The notes: generated by a model not told the origin, from the letters alone. Positions 8,668-18,793 are shown, numbered from the stretch's first letter. The stretch is 64,000 nt of DNA from Pigmentiphaga litoralis (GCF_013408655.1 NZ_JACCBP010000002.1:186001-250000), one strand, 5' to 3'. A program made the numbers and translations.

Positions 8668-10848
8668 TTACGCCACCTGCGGGAACGGCAGACTGCGCAC
8701 TCGCTTGCCGGTCAGCCTGGCCATGGCGTTGGCCACTGCCGGCGCCACTGGCGGCAAGCCGACTTCACCGATACCGCCCGGGGGATTGTCGGTCGGCAAG
8801 ACCTTGATCTCCACCAGCGGTGTCGCGTCGGCCCGCAGGATCGGGTAGTCCGTCAGATTGCTCTGCTGGACCTGCCCGGCCTTGTAGCTCAGCGTCTCAC
8901 CCAGCGCCGCCGACAGCCCGAAAATGGCCGCGCCTTCGACCTGCGCGCGAACGTTGCGCGGCATGATCGCGTGCCCGCAATCGACCGCGGCCCACATCTG
9001 ATGCACGACGGGCTTGCCATCTTTCATGGACACCTCGACCACCATGGCAATGAAGGTGTTCCAGGCGTCCGAGAAGGCCATGCCCAGCGCGCGGCCGTTC
9101 GCGCGCGGCGTGCCCCAGCCCGCCATATCGGTTGCCGTGCGCAACACTGCCTGCGCACGCGGGGACCCCTGCGTCAGGTCCATGCGGATCTTGAGCGGGT
9201 CCTGTTTCGTCTCGGCGGCAATCTCGTCAACCAGGGTTTCGGTCACGAATTTCTGGTAGCCGGCGCCAACGCCGCGCCAGTAGCTGACGTCCACGCCGCG
9301 TTCGTCACGCACATGCTCGATCAGTGTCGACGGAATGCCGTAGACCCCCTCGGCGCCTTCCATGACCGGCGAATCCTTGCCACCCGCCGCCTTGAAGATC
9401 GCGGGCGAGGTCCGGGCGTAGATGCTTTCGGACACGGTGCGGTGGCGCAGGCTTTGCAGCTTGCCGTTGGCATCGACGCCTGCGACCACATGATGGGCGG
9501 TCAGGGGACGCGGCTTGGACCGCTGGAAGTCGTCTTCGCGCGTCCAGATCATCTGCACCGGCACGCCGGGCATGGTCTTGGCCAGCTGGGCGGCCTCGAC
9601 CGTGTAGTCGGCTTCGGCGCGGCGGCCGTAGCCTCCGCCCAGCAGGGTAATGTTGACCTTGATGTTTTCGGGCTTGAACCCGGCGGCCGCGGCCACCGTG
9701 CCGATCACCACGCTGGGCACCTGTGAAGGCACCCAGAGCTCGATCATGTCGCCCGTGACCAGCGCCGTGCAGTTCATGGGTTCCATCGTGAACTGCGCAA
9801 CGTGGTCGCTGGTGTAGGTCGCCTTGAAGGTGCGGGCGACGCCGGACTGCGCCGCCGCCACATCGCCGCTCTTGTGCCAGACGGTGCCGGCGTCGTCCAG
9901 GTTCTCGGCGCGCTTCACATATTCTTTCAGGACGACGTCGCTGTCGTAGCTGCGAGCCTGCGACGTCGTAGTCCATGTCACGTCGAGCAGATCGCGGGCC
10001 TTGCGCGCGGTCGCGAACGAATCGGCCACCACGGCAACGGCCTGCGGCAGCGTCACGACCTGCTTGACGCCCTTGACGGCGCGCGCGGCGGTGTCATCCA
10101 CCTTGACCGGTTTTTCGCCTTGCACGGGCGCGTAGCGGATCGCCGCCCACACCATGCCCGGCCGGCGGATATCCAGCCCATAGACGGCCGTACCATCCGC
10201 CTTGGACGCGACTTCGACGCGCATCGGATCCGTGCCGATGATCGTGAATTCCGACATCGGCTTGAGCATGGTCTTGTCGACCTTGGGCAAGGCTGCCGGC
10301 GCCTGCGCGGTCGCGGCGATTTCGCCGTAGGTCACGCGGCGGCCCGTGGGCGTGTGCACCAGCGTGCTCTTTTCGGCGCGGATCTCGCTGGCCGGGACTT
10401 TCCAGGCCTGCGCCGCGGCATCGATCATCACCAGGCGCGCCTGCAGGCCCGCCAGTCGCAGCGATTCGTAGTAGCCCTTGATCGTGCGGGACGACCCCGT
10501 CACGAGGCCGCCACCGAAGGCCGGATTGCCGAAGCGCTTGGCGTCAGTGGGCGCTTGCTCAACGCGGACGCGGCTCCAGTCCAGGTTCATTTCTTCCGCA
10601 AAGATCATCGGAATGGCCGTCATCGTGCCCTGGCCCATTTCGGACGCGGGCGAGTAGATGGTGGCGATGTTGTCGGGCGAGATGCTGACCCAGGCCACCG
10701 GGCGGAAGCCGCCCGACGCCGCCGCGGCCGTGGCAGCGTCGGCTGCCTGCGCGTCGTTCAACGAGGTCAGCGGGCCGAAGGCGACGCCCACCGAAAAGGC
10801 GCCGGCGCCGACGATGAAACGGCGGCGGGAAACGTTCTTGATGTCCAT
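8668..10848 (-). CDS. Molybdopterin-binding large subunit, xanthine dehydrogenase / isoquinoline 1-oxidoreductase (IorB) type
   Basis: 726 residues from the ATG at 10848 (MDIKNVSRRRFIVGAGAFSV), chosen because a Tat signal with SRRRFIV begins there and GGGAG precedes it; an upstream ATG at 10956 would bury the signal. The mature part has the molybdenum hydroxylase layout: EMGQGTMTAIPMIFAEEM, the substrate/Mo-pterin segments LLGGGYGRRAEADYTVEAA, a YWRGVGAGYQKFVTE block and the C-terminal GIGEVGLPPVAPAVANA. The size and the Tat signal fit the IorB/aldehyde oxidase group that hydroxylates N-heterocycles or oxidises aldehydes, exported folded to the periplasm. It follows its iron-sulfur partner by 19 bp. 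No separate electron-acceptor cytochrome or XdhC chaperone is adjacent. Confidence 0.9.
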   Translation of the reverse strand: MDIKNVSRRRFIVGAGAFSVGVAFGPLTSLNDAQAADAATAAAASGGFRPVAWVSISPDNIATIYSPASEMGQGTMTAIPMIFAEEMNLDWSRVRVEQAPTDAKRFGNPAFGGGLVTGSSRTIKGYYESLRLAGLQARLVMIDAAAQAWKVPASEIRAEKSTLVHTPTGRRVTYGEIAATAQAPAALPKVDKTMLKPMSEFTIIGTDPMRVEVASKADGTAVYGLDIRRPGMVWAAIRYAPVQGEKPVKVDDTAARAVKGVKQVVTLPQAVAVVADSFATARKARDLLDVTWTTTSQARSYDSDVVLKEYVKRAENLDDAGTVWHKSGDVAAAQSGVARTFKATYTSDHVAQFTMEPMNCTALVTGDMIELWVPSQVPSVVIGTVAAAAGFKPENIKVNITLLGGGYGRRAEADYTVEAAQLAKTMPGVPVQMIWTREDDFQRSKPRPLTAHHVVAGVDANGKLQSLRHRTVSESIYARTSPAIFKAAGGKDSPVMEGAEGVYGIPSTLIEHVRDERGVDVSYWRGVGAGYQKFVTETLVDEIAAETKQDPLKIRMDLTQGSPRAQAVLRTATDMAGWGTPRANGRALGMAFSDAWNTFIAMVVEVSMKDGKPVVHQMWAAVDCGHAIMPRNVRAQVEGAAIFGLSAALGETLSYKAGQVQQSNLTDYPILRADATPLVEIKVLPTDNPPGGIGEVGLPPVAPAVANAMARLTGKRVRSLPFPQVA

Positions 10849-10867
10849 GTGTGCTGCTCCCGTCGGC

Positions 10868-11329
10868 TCAGGCCGAAGCCTTGTGCACGCTGATGACGGC
10901 AGCGGCGATCTGGTTGTAGGTCCCGCAGCGGCACAGATTGCCGGCCATGCCTTCAAGCACGGCGTCGCGGGTCAGGGGGCCTTTGGCGTCCTTCAGGAGG
11001 CCGGCGGCCGTCATGATCTGGCCCGACTGGCAGTAGCCGCATTGCGGGGCCTGCTGCGCGACCCAGGCGGCGCTGAGCGCCTTGCCTTCGGCCGTGGCCG
11101 CCACGCCTTCGATGGTGGTGACCTGCATGCCGGCCACGGCCGCGGCCGGCAGCACACAGGAACGTGTCGGCGCGCCATTCAGATGCACCGTACAGGCGCC
11201 GCACTGGGCAACGCCACAACCGTATTTGGTGCCGGTCAGATTGAAATCTTCGCGGATGATCCACAGCAAAGGCTTGTCGTCCGCCACGTCTGCCGAGACG
11301 GGCTTGCCATTGAGTACGAAGTCGACCAC
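10868..11329 (-). CDS. (2Fe-2S)-binding small subunit of molybdenum hydroxylase (IorA type)
   Basis: 153 residues from a GTG at 11329 with AGGAG just upstream; a longer frame to 11704 exists but its extra part is not family-like. The N-terminal plant-ferredoxin-type domain shows YGCGVAQCGACTVHLNG with a further cysteine, and the C-terminal four-helix domain shows APQCGYCQSGQIM and GNLCRCGTYNQI, so both [2Fe-2S] sites are complete. It passes electrons from the molybdenum subunit encoded directly downstream (19-bp gap). The pair is divergent from a Bug receptor at 11692. Confidence 0.93.
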   Translation of the reverse strand: MVDFVLNGKPVSADVADDKPLLWIIREDFNLTGTKYGCGVAQCGACTVHLNGAPTRSCVLPAAAVAGMQVTTIEGVAATAEGKALSAAWVAQQAPQCGYCQSGQIMTAAGLLKDAKGPLTRDAVLEGMAGNLCRCGTYNQIAAAVISVHKASA

Positions 11330-11691
11330 GGGGGTTCTCCTGGGAAGCGGATTCCGGGAAAAAAGAAAGGATGACGCGCAGGCAGCGTCGATGCACCGGA
11401 CGAGTATCCCACCTTTGTCTGGACAATTAAAGACGCGCGCCGCGCGCGAGCGTGTCAGATCGTAGTCCTGCGGGCGGCTAGGTAATACCCGTAGGAACCC
11501 TGCACTGCGGCGCAGCGGACAGGGCGTGCCGCCACGTGGGTAGGTTTCCGTATCCGGCGGGCCAGGACTTAGCCGTCCGTGCGCTTGCTTGCCGTACGTA
11601 CGTCCCCGTATCGGGCGGGCAGGGCTTGCTGCCGTTAGGGTCACCACGACCACGGCGCCGCCGCGGCGTTTTGTCTGACAAGGAAAACGAC
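11330..11691. promoter_or_regulatory. 362-bp divergent intergenic region with repeated TTGTC/GACAA dyads and a direct repeat
   Basis: Lies between the hydroxylase operon (minus) and a Bug gene (plus). Two short dyads look alike: TTGTCTGGACAA at 11415-11426 and TTGTCTGACAA at 11671-11681, the second ending at the Bug gene's ribosome site. An imperfect 30-bp direct repeat begins with CCGTATC at 11548 and again at 11606, and a GTACGTAC palindrome sits between the two copies. No open reading frame here is convincing. A regulator binding both dyads could coordinate the two transcripts, but no regulator gene is adjacent. Confidence 0.35.
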
Positions 11692-12702
11692 ATGGGCAAA
11701 ACACGCTCTTCCCTCAAGCCTGCTCCGGGTCTTGCGGCTGCAATCTGCATCGGCCTGGGCCTGGGCCTTGGCCTGTCCCTGGCCGCGCCCGGCACGGTCC
11801 ACGCGGCCTATCCCGACAAGCCGGTCCGCATCGTGCTGGGCTTTGCCGCCGGGGGCAACACCGATCAACTGGCGCGCATCCTGGCCAAGGGCCTGAAAGA
11901 CACGCTGGGCCAGGACGTCACCGTCGAAAACAAGCCGGGCGCCGCCGGCAACCTGGCGGCCGACTACGTGGCCAAGGCGCCCGCCGACGGGTCCGTCCTG
12001 TTCATGGCCGCCGTCAACAGCGCCATCAACTACTCGCTGGTCAAGAAAAGCGCGTTCGATCTGCTGAAGGACTTCGCGCCGGTCGGCATGATGGCCCGCG
12101 TGCCGAACCTGCTGGTCGTGCATCCGTCGGTGCCGGCCAAGACCGCGAAGGAACTGGCCGACACCATCAAGAAAAATCCGGGCAAGCTCACATTCGTGTC
12201 GTCGGGACAGGGCACGTCCATCCACATGACTGGCGAACTGTTCAAGCAGCGTATTGGTGGCGACACGCCGCACACCGCGTTTCGTGGCAGTGCGCCGGCC
12301 CTGGCCGAACTGACCGCCAACCAGGCGCAGTTCATGTTCGACAACCTGCCGTCGGCACTGCCTCACGTGCGCAGCGGCAAGCTGCGGGCGCTGGCTGTCA
12401 CGTCGGCCGAACGGTCGCCCGTCGCTCCGGAAATCCCCACCATGATCGAATCGGGCTTTGCTGGCTTTACCGTCACATCGTGGACCGGGGTGCTGGCGCC
12501 GGCCAGGACGCCTGCCGATGTGGTCGCGACGCTCAACGCGGCCATCGCCAAAGTCCTGGACAAGCCCGAGACGCGTCAGCAGCTTGAAGCGCTGGGCGCC
12601 GTCGCTGTCAAACAGTCACCTGCGGAATTCGGCGCGTTCATCAAGGCCGAAACGGACCAGTGGGCCAAGGTCGTGAAGACGTCGGGCGTCACGGTCGAGT
12701 AA
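11692..12702 (+). CDS. Bug family tripartite tricarboxylate receptor
   Basis: 336 residues from ATG 11692, preceded by AAGGAAA. The signal peptide contains an unusual GLGLGLGLSL run (about residues 21-30), then HAAYPDKPVRIVLGFAAGGNTD and VTVENKPGAAGNLAADYVAKA. Closely similar to the receptor at 7611, with which it brackets the molybdenum hydroxylase genes. Its stop codon lies inside the first unit of a 20-bp tandem repeat, so the last residues (VTVE) are encoded by repeat sequence. Confidence 0.92.
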   Translation: MGKTRSSLKPAPGLAAAICIGLGLGLGLSLAAPGTVHAAYPDKPVRIVLGFAAGGNTDQLARILAKGLKDTLGQDVTVENKPGAAGNLAADYVAKAPADGSVLFMAAVNSAINYSLVKKSAFDLLKDFAPVGMMARVPNLLVVHPSVPAKTAKELADTIKKNPGKLTFVSSGQGTSIHMTGELFKQRIGGDTPHTAFRGSAPALAELTANQAQFMFDNLPSALPHVRSGKLRALAVTSAERSPVAPEIPTMIESGFAGFTVTSWTGVLAPARTPADVVATLNAAIAKVLDKPETRQQLEALGAVAVKQSPAEFGAFIKAETDQWAKVVKTSGVTVE

Positions 12703-12800
12703 GGGCCTTCTCGGCTGAGTAAGGGGCTTCACGGCCGAGTAAGGAGCTTCACGGTCGAGTAAGGGGCTTCTCGGCTGAGTGAGGGGCTTCACGGTCGAGC
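12691..12800. repeat. 20-bp direct tandem repeat, about 5.5 copies
   Basis: Units of roughly ACGGYYGAGTAAGGGGCTTC begin at 12691, 12711, 12731, 12751, 12771 and 12791 (the last is half a unit). Differences between copies are confined to a few positions (for example TCGGCTGAGT against ACGGTCGAGT). The first unit overlaps the end of the Bug gene and supplies its TAA, so each later copy repeats the stop-codon context. It lies between two convergent genes. Confidence 0.9.
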
Positions 12801-12817
12801 CGTGCCCGTGGCCTCGT

Positions 12818-13939
12818 TCAGGGCAGTGGGCGCTGGGACGGCGCTGCGTTGGCGACGTCCACCGTGGCGCTCGCTTTCAGGACTTCCGGCGCTTCGCTGT
12901 CGTCCTTCAAGCCCACGCCGCTCAGTTGCAGGGTCAGCGACTGGCGCAACATGTGGCTAAGTTTGTCGGCCGCCGCATCCACCGGCAGACCTTCTGGCCG
13001 CACGTTGGAAATGCAGTTGCGTTCGCTGTCCATGCGTCCGGTGCGGGGTTGGTAGGTGAAATAGATGCCCAGGCTGTCGGGCGACGTCAGCCCCGGGCGT
13101 TCGCCCACCAGCACGACCACCATGCGGGCCTGCAGGGCTTCACCAATGTCGTCGCCGACTGCGACGCGGCCCTGGTCAACCATCACCACCGGGGTGGCGG
13201 CCCAGTCGGTCGTGAACCGCTCGCGCATGGCTTCCAGCAAGGGCAGGGCGTGACGTTCGACAGCAAAGGTCGACAGGCCATCGGCCAGCACGAAGGCCAG
13301 TTCGGGGGCCGGCGGCGCGGCCAGCAGGGCGTCACGGTCGTCGTCATGCAGCCGCCGCCCCAGGTCGGGCCGCAGCAGATAGGTCTGCCGGTCGGGGGCC
13401 TGGCTGCGCACTTGTGCGACCCGAAAGCCGGCGGTACGCAGGCGGGTCGCCAGGTCGGCGCCGTTAAGCGGATGGTGCACGGCATCGCGCGCCCGCGCGT
13501 GCGCCAGGCCAAAGCGCAGCACTTCGGCGCTGGGCAGGCTGCCGCCGACACGGCCGATGGCGATGCGGGCGGACGTGTGCGCACGCAGGGCGTCCCATGG
13601 GTCGGGTTGGACCAGGGGGTCGTCGGCGGGCGGCGGCAAGGCGGCCGTCTGAACAACGGGCGAACGCGAAACGGACTGCTCGGCGGGGGCCCGATGGGAA
13701 ACAGACTCTGGGACTGATTGGGGCGCCGGGGACGACTTGGGCCGATGTTGCCCGGCGGCGTAGTGCTCGGTAGCGGACTGCCCGGCAGCAGATTGCCCGG
13801 CAGCGGATTGCTCGGCAGCGGATTGCTCCGACAAAGGCGTCCTGGGCACGGAAGGCTCGTCGCCATTCCGAGGTGCCATGGACGGCGCACCGCCAGCCTG
13901 CTTCGGCGCCGCGCCTTGCTTCGATTCAGGATCGCTCAT
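12818..13939 (-). CDS. eutC: Ethanolamine ammonia-lyase small subunit EutC, with long low-complexity N-terminus
   Basis: 373 residues from the ATG at 13939, with AGGAG 5 bases upstream. EutBC uses adenosylcobalamin to split ethanolamine into acetaldehyde and ammonia. The EutC core begins near residue 113 (DPWDALRAHTSARIAIGRVG) and runs through LRFGLAHARARDAVHHPLN, VMVDQGRVAVGDDIGE and VLVGERPGL to the C-terminus, with SERNCISNVRPEG visible. Before it is about 110 residues rich in Ser, Ala, Gln and Pro with a repeated SAAEQ/SAAGQ pentapeptide (about 38-60), clearly longer than in enterobacterial EutC. It follows eutB by 16 bp. No eut microcompartment shell genes are adjacent. Confidence 0.93.
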   Translation of the reverse strand: MSDPESKQGAAPKQAGGAPSMAPRNGDEPSVPRTPLSEQSAAEQSAAGQSAAGQSATEHYAAGQHRPKSSPAPQSVPESVSHRAPAEQSVSRSPVVQTAALPPPADDPLVQPDPWDALRAHTSARIAIGRVGGSLPSAEVLRFGLAHARARDAVHHPLNGADLATRLRTAGFRVAQVRSQAPDRQTYLLRPDLGRRLHDDDRDALLAAPPAPELAFVLADGLSTFAVERHALPLLEAMRERFTTDWAATPVVMVDQGRVAVGDDIGEALQARMVVVLVGERPGLTSPDSLGIYFTYQPRTGRMDSERNCISNVRPEGLPVDAAADKLSHMLRQSLTLQLSGVGLKDDSEAPEVLKASATVDVANAAPSQRPLP

Positions 13940-13955
13940 CGTGACTCCTATGGGC

Positions 13956-15350
13956 TTATCGGCCTTGCGACATATCGGGTAACTGCCGCAGCAGCGCATG
14001 GCCTGCGCCCACGTCCCGCAGCCGGCCGGCGGTATCGGTAATCGCCATCTTTTCCAGCCAGGCCTCGAATTCCGGCGCGCGTTTCAGGCCGAGTACGTTG
14101 CGCAGGTAGATCGCGTCGTGGAAAGACGTGCTCTGGTAGTTCAGCATGATGTCGTCCGCGCCCGGCACGCCCATGATGAAGGTGATGCCCGCCGCGCCAA
14201 GCATGGTCAGCAGCGTGTCCATATCGTCCTGATCCGCTTCGGCATGGTTCGTGTAGCAGATGTCGCAGCCCATGGGCACGCCCAGCAGCTTGGCGCAGAA
14301 GTGGTCTTCCAGGCCGGCACGGATGATCTGCTTGCCGTCATACAGGTATTCCGGGCCGATGAAGCCGACCACGGAATTGGTCAGCAGCGGCTTCAGCTCC
14401 CGGGCGACCGCATAGGCGCGGGCCTCGCAGGTCTGCTGGTCCACGCCGTGGTGCGACCCGGATGACAGCGCGCTGCCCTGGCCGGTTTCCAGGTACATGA
14501 CGTTGTCACCCAGCGTGCCGCGATTGAGCGACAAGGCAGCCGCGCGCGCTTCGCGCAGCAGGTCCAGCGTCACACCAAAGCCCCGGTTCGCGCCTTCGGT
14601 GCCGGCCACGGACTGGAAGACCAGGTCGATCGGCGCGCCGCGTTCGATCGCCTGGATCTGCGTGGTCACGTGGGTCAGCACGCAGGTCTGCGTAGGAATC
14701 TCGAAGCGCGCCCGCACGTCGTCCAGCATCTGCCACAGACGGGTCAATGCCGTCAGCGAATCGCTCGCCGGATTGATGCCGACCACCGCGTCGCCCGCCC
14801 CATACAGCAGGCCATCGAGCATGCTGGCGGCAATGCCGGCTACGTCGTCGGTCGGGTGGTTGGGCTGCAGCCGGACCGACAGCCGTCCCGGCAGGCCGAT
14901 GGTGTTCCGGAATCGGGTCACCACGCTGCACTTGCGCGCGGCCAGGACCAGGTCCTGGTTGCGCATCAGCTTGCTGACTGCCGCAGCCATTTCGGGGGTG
15001 ATGCCGGGCGCCGCCGCAGTCAGCGCTGCGCTGTCGGTGGTGTCCAGCAGCAGCCAGTTGCGAAAGTCGCCCACGGTGAAGTGGCTGATGGGCGCAAAGG
15101 CGGCCGCGTCGTGGGTGTCGATGATCAGCCGCGTGACCTCGTCCGTCTCGTACGGGATCAACACGTTCTGCAGGAAGTCGCGCAGCGGCACGTCGGCCAG
15201 GGCGATGCGCGCCGCCATCCGTTCTTCGTACGTGGATGCCGCAAGTCCAGCCAGTTGGTCACCCGATCGTGCGGGCGTGGCCTTGGCCATGAGGGTCTTC
15301 AGGTCGGGAAACATGTAGCCCAGCGATTCGAAGCGGGTGCGATAGGGCAT
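13956..15350 (-). CDS. eutB: Ethanolamine ammonia-lyase large subunit EutB
   Basis: 464 residues from the ATG at 15350 (MPYRTRFESLGYMF), the start that matches the length of known EutB; another ATG at 15389 adds 13 residues. EutB holds the substrate and cobalamin-dependent radical site. Family blocks are LMAKATPARSGDQLAG, GRLSVRLQPNHPTDDV, YGAGDAVVGINPASDS and CDICYTNHAEADQDD. Neither possible start has a good ribosome site. The gene lies downstream of the groEL terminator, so it probably has its own promoter. With eutC it gives ethanolamine use as nitrogen or carbon source; no acetaldehyde dehydrogenase is in the window. Confidence 0.95.
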   Translation of the reverse strand: MPYRTRFESLGYMFPDLKTLMAKATPARSGDQLAGLAASTYEERMAARIALADVPLRDFLQNVLIPYETDEVTRLIIDTHDAAAFAPISHFTVGDFRNWLLLDTTDSAALTAAAPGITPEMAAAVSKLMRNQDLVLAARKCSVVTRFRNTIGLPGRLSVRLQPNHPTDDVAGIAASMLDGLLYGAGDAVVGINPASDSLTALTRLWQMLDDVRARFEIPTQTCVLTHVTTQIQAIERGAPIDLVFQSVAGTEGANRGFGVTLDLLREARAAALSLNRGTLGDNVMYLETGQGSALSSGSHHGVDQQTCEARAYAVARELKPLLTNSVVGFIGPEYLYDGKQIIRAGLEDHFCAKLLGVPMGCDICYTNHAEADQDDMDTLLTMLGAAGITFIMGVPGADDIMLNYQSTSFHDAIYLRNVLGLKRAPEFEAWLEKMAITDTAGRLRDVGAGHALLRQLPDMSQGR

Positions 15351-15468
15351 GGCGGGCGGGCGTCTCGCGAAGTAGGCGTTTACCAGCATCCATCATGGAC
15401 GTGCCGACCCCTTGCCGGCAAGCAGATTTGGGTGACGAATCGCGCCGCGAAGAATACCGACCGCCCAT

Positions 15469-15501
15469 AAAAAAACCCCCGACCGAAGTCGAGGGTTTTT
15501 T
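15469..15501 (-). terminator. Rho-independent terminator of groESL
   Basis: On the minus strand an A-rich/C5 arm and a G3/T6 arm pair around a GAC-CGAA-GTC core: 15469-15480 with 15491-15501. Read from groEL (stop at 15565) the hairpin is followed by a run of T, a classical intrinsic terminator. It separates groEL from eutB. Confidence 0.85.
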
Positions 15502-15564
15502 GTATTGCAGCCCCGGGCAAGCCCGGGGAGGTCGTACGCAGGTAAAGCGTGAAGCAGTAAGGAC

Positions 15565-17238
<1,674 letters not shown>

Positions 17239-17284
17239 CTAGAAGCGAAATCGGGTGATCAATACAGCAGAGCGCAGCAGGCGC

Positions 17285-17572
17285 TTACTGGATCACGGCC
17301 AGGATTTCTTCTTCGCGGATAACGATCAGTTCTTCGCCGTCGATCTTGACGGTCTGGCCGGCGTACTTGCCGAACAGAACCTTGTCGCCGACCTTCAGGT
17401 CAACCGGGCTCACCTTGCCGTCGTCGCTCTTCTTGCCAGGACCGACAGCCAGGACTTCGCCTTGATCAGGCTTTTCAGCAGCGCTTTCGGGGATGACGAT
17501 GCCCGAAGCGGTTGTACGCACGTTGTCGAGACGCTTGAGGATCACGCGATCCTGCAGGGGACGGAGGGCCAT
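17285..17572 (-). CDS. groES: Co-chaperonin GroES (10 kDa)
   Basis: 95 residues from the ATG at 17572 ([15 protein letters not shown]), with AGGAG 6 bases upstream; a longer in-frame extension to 17653 is not part of the protein. GroES caps the GroEL ring; its mobile loop (residues about 16-32, [17 protein letters not shown]) and the [21 protein letters not shown] C-terminus are clear. First gene of the operon. Confidence 0.99.
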   Translation of the reverse strand: MALRPLQDRVILKRLDNVRTTASGIVIPESAAEKPDQGEVLAVGPGKKSDDGKVSPVDLKVGDKVLFGKYAGQTVKIDGEELIVIREEEILAVIQ

Positions 17573-17714
17573 ACAAACTCCTGATATACGAAAAATTGAC
17601 GTATGAATTGGAAAAAGGGGCTGAGTCAGCCAGGATCGGCAGTCCGGACGCACAAGGCACCGCGGATGCCGGATCGCAGTGGTGGGGCAGGCGGATGCAG
17701 GGCGTCCGGCGCTG

Positions 17715-17741
17715 TTAGCACTCTATGCGATCGAGTGCTAA
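17715..17741 (-). promoter_or_regulatory. CIRCE operator (HrcA binding site)
   Basis: A perfect TTAGCACTC-N9-GAGTGCTAA inverted repeat. CIRCE is bound by the repressor HrcA, whose activity depends on GroEL, giving heat-shock control of groESL. It lies directly downstream of the -10 element, over the expected transcription start. hrcA itself is not in the window. Confidence 0.97.
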
Positions 17742-17770
17742 TTATAGGGACGGTGTTGGCCCGTTTCAAG
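17741..17770 (-). promoter_or_regulatory. groESL promoter, sigma-70-like and possibly sigma-32
   Basis: On the minus strand TTGAAA (17764-17769) and TATAAT (17741-17746) are separated by exactly 17 bp, a near-consensus vegetative promoter. The -35 reads CTTGAAA, also the sigma-32 -35 consensus, and the -10 is preceded by CCC, so dual recognition is possible. The rest of the 363-bp stretch upstream of groES (17573-17935) is a 140-nt leader plus the hairpin at 17871. Confidence 0.85.
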
Positions 17771-17870
17771 GGCGGTCCAGATTTATATTTCTTTGTAAGC
17801 GCCGCGGAACGGAAACCGCGCGGCAAGGACGCGTCGCTGGGAACAGCGAGGGAAGTGCTGGCTTTGTAGC

Positions 17871-17901
17871 ACAGCGGCCGCGGGGTTGCCGCGGCCGCTG
17901 T
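17871..17901 (-). terminator. GC-rich 13-bp hairpin downstream of the SDR gene
   Basis: ACAGCGGCCGCGG (17871-17883) and CCGCGGCCGCTGT (17889-17901) form a perfect 13-bp stem with a 5-base loop, 35 bp past the SDR stop on the minus strand and upstream of the groESL promoter. No T-tract follows. It may end the SDR transcript and insulate groESL. Confidence 0.5.
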
Positions 17902-17935
17902 CAGGGAAACTACCCGGTGGGGGTAGGGGTGACGA

Positions 17936-18706
17936 TCATGCGCCGCCCCACTGCATGGTCAGTCCGCCGTCCATCGTCCAGGTCTGGCCGGTCACGTAAT
18001 CGCCGTCGTCCGATGCCAGGAACAGGGCCAGGCGGGCGATTTCTTCCGGCTGGCCCGGACGGTGCCACGGAATGGCCTTCATGGACTCCGCCTTCTTTTC
18101 CGGATCGTCCAGACGTTCCTGGGTCATGGGCGTCTGGATCAGCCCCGGCGCGATGTTGTTCACGTTGATCTTGTCTTCGGCCAGTTCGCGCGACAGGCTG
18201 CGGGCCAGCGATCCGACACCCGCCTTGGCCATGCCGTACGGGGCGCTTTCGGGGGTCGGCAGATGCTGCGCGACCGACGAGATATTGACGATGCGCCCGC
18301 CCGGGCCCGCCGCGCGGCGGCGCTTGATGAAGGCGCGGCAGCAGAACAGCGGGCCCATCAGGTCCGTGCGCAGGATCAGTTCGACCTGTTCGTCGGTCAA
18401 TTCCACGACCGGCACGCCGCCCATGCCCTTGCCCGCGTTGTTCACCAGAATGTCCAGGCTGCCGAACGTGTTGATCACTTCGTCAAAAGTGCGTTCGACG
18501 GATGACGAGTCGCCCACGTCGCCCTGGATCACGATCGCCTGGCGGCCGGCGGCTTCGATCAGGCGGCGGGTGTCTTCCGCGCCATCTTTGTCGGTGTGAT
18601 AGGTGATGGCGACGTCGGCGCCTTCCTGCGCGAACAGGGCCGCGATGGCCTGGCCGATGCCGGAATCCGCGCCGGTAATCAATGCACGTTTGCCTTGCAA
18701 TTTCAT
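17936..18706 (-). CDS. SDR family oxidoreductase (glucose 1-dehydrogenase-like)
   Basis: 256 residues, typical classical SDR. NAD(P)-binding GADSGIGQAIA near residue 12, LDILVNNAGKG near 85, catalytic Ser in IVNISSVAQH, YGMAK as the YxxxK motif, and a C-terminal DYVTGQTWTMDGGL. The sequence is of the glucose 1-dehydrogenase/3-oxoacyl-ACP reductase-like group, whose substrates vary too much for assignment. Its ribosome site AGGAG lies upstream of the ATG at 18706. It is 87 bp downstream of recQ on the same strand. Confidence 0.9.
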   Translation of the reverse strand: MKLQGKRALITGADSGIGQAIAALFAQEGADVAITYHTDKDGAEDTRRLIEAAGRQAIVIQGDVGDSSSVERTFDEVINTFGSLDILVNNAGKGMGGVPVVELTDEQVELILRTDLMGPLFCCRAFIKRRRAAGPGGRIVNISSVAQHLPTPESAPYGMAKAGVGSLARSLSRELAEDKINVNNIAPGLIQTPMTQERLDDPEKKAESMKAIPWHRPGQPEEIARLALFLASDDGDYVTGQTWTMDGGLTMQWGGA

Positions 18707-18793
18707 TGGGTTCTCCTGGTAGGTTGCGAATAAAGGCGGCTGCGCGGAACGGGCTGCCCAAGCCTGTGACGAATCACGGTCCGGGCTGCCTGG

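Noticed and set aside
12691..12800. Possible CRISPR array
   Set aside because: Units are contiguous 20-bp repeats with no unique spacers between them and no cas genes nearby.
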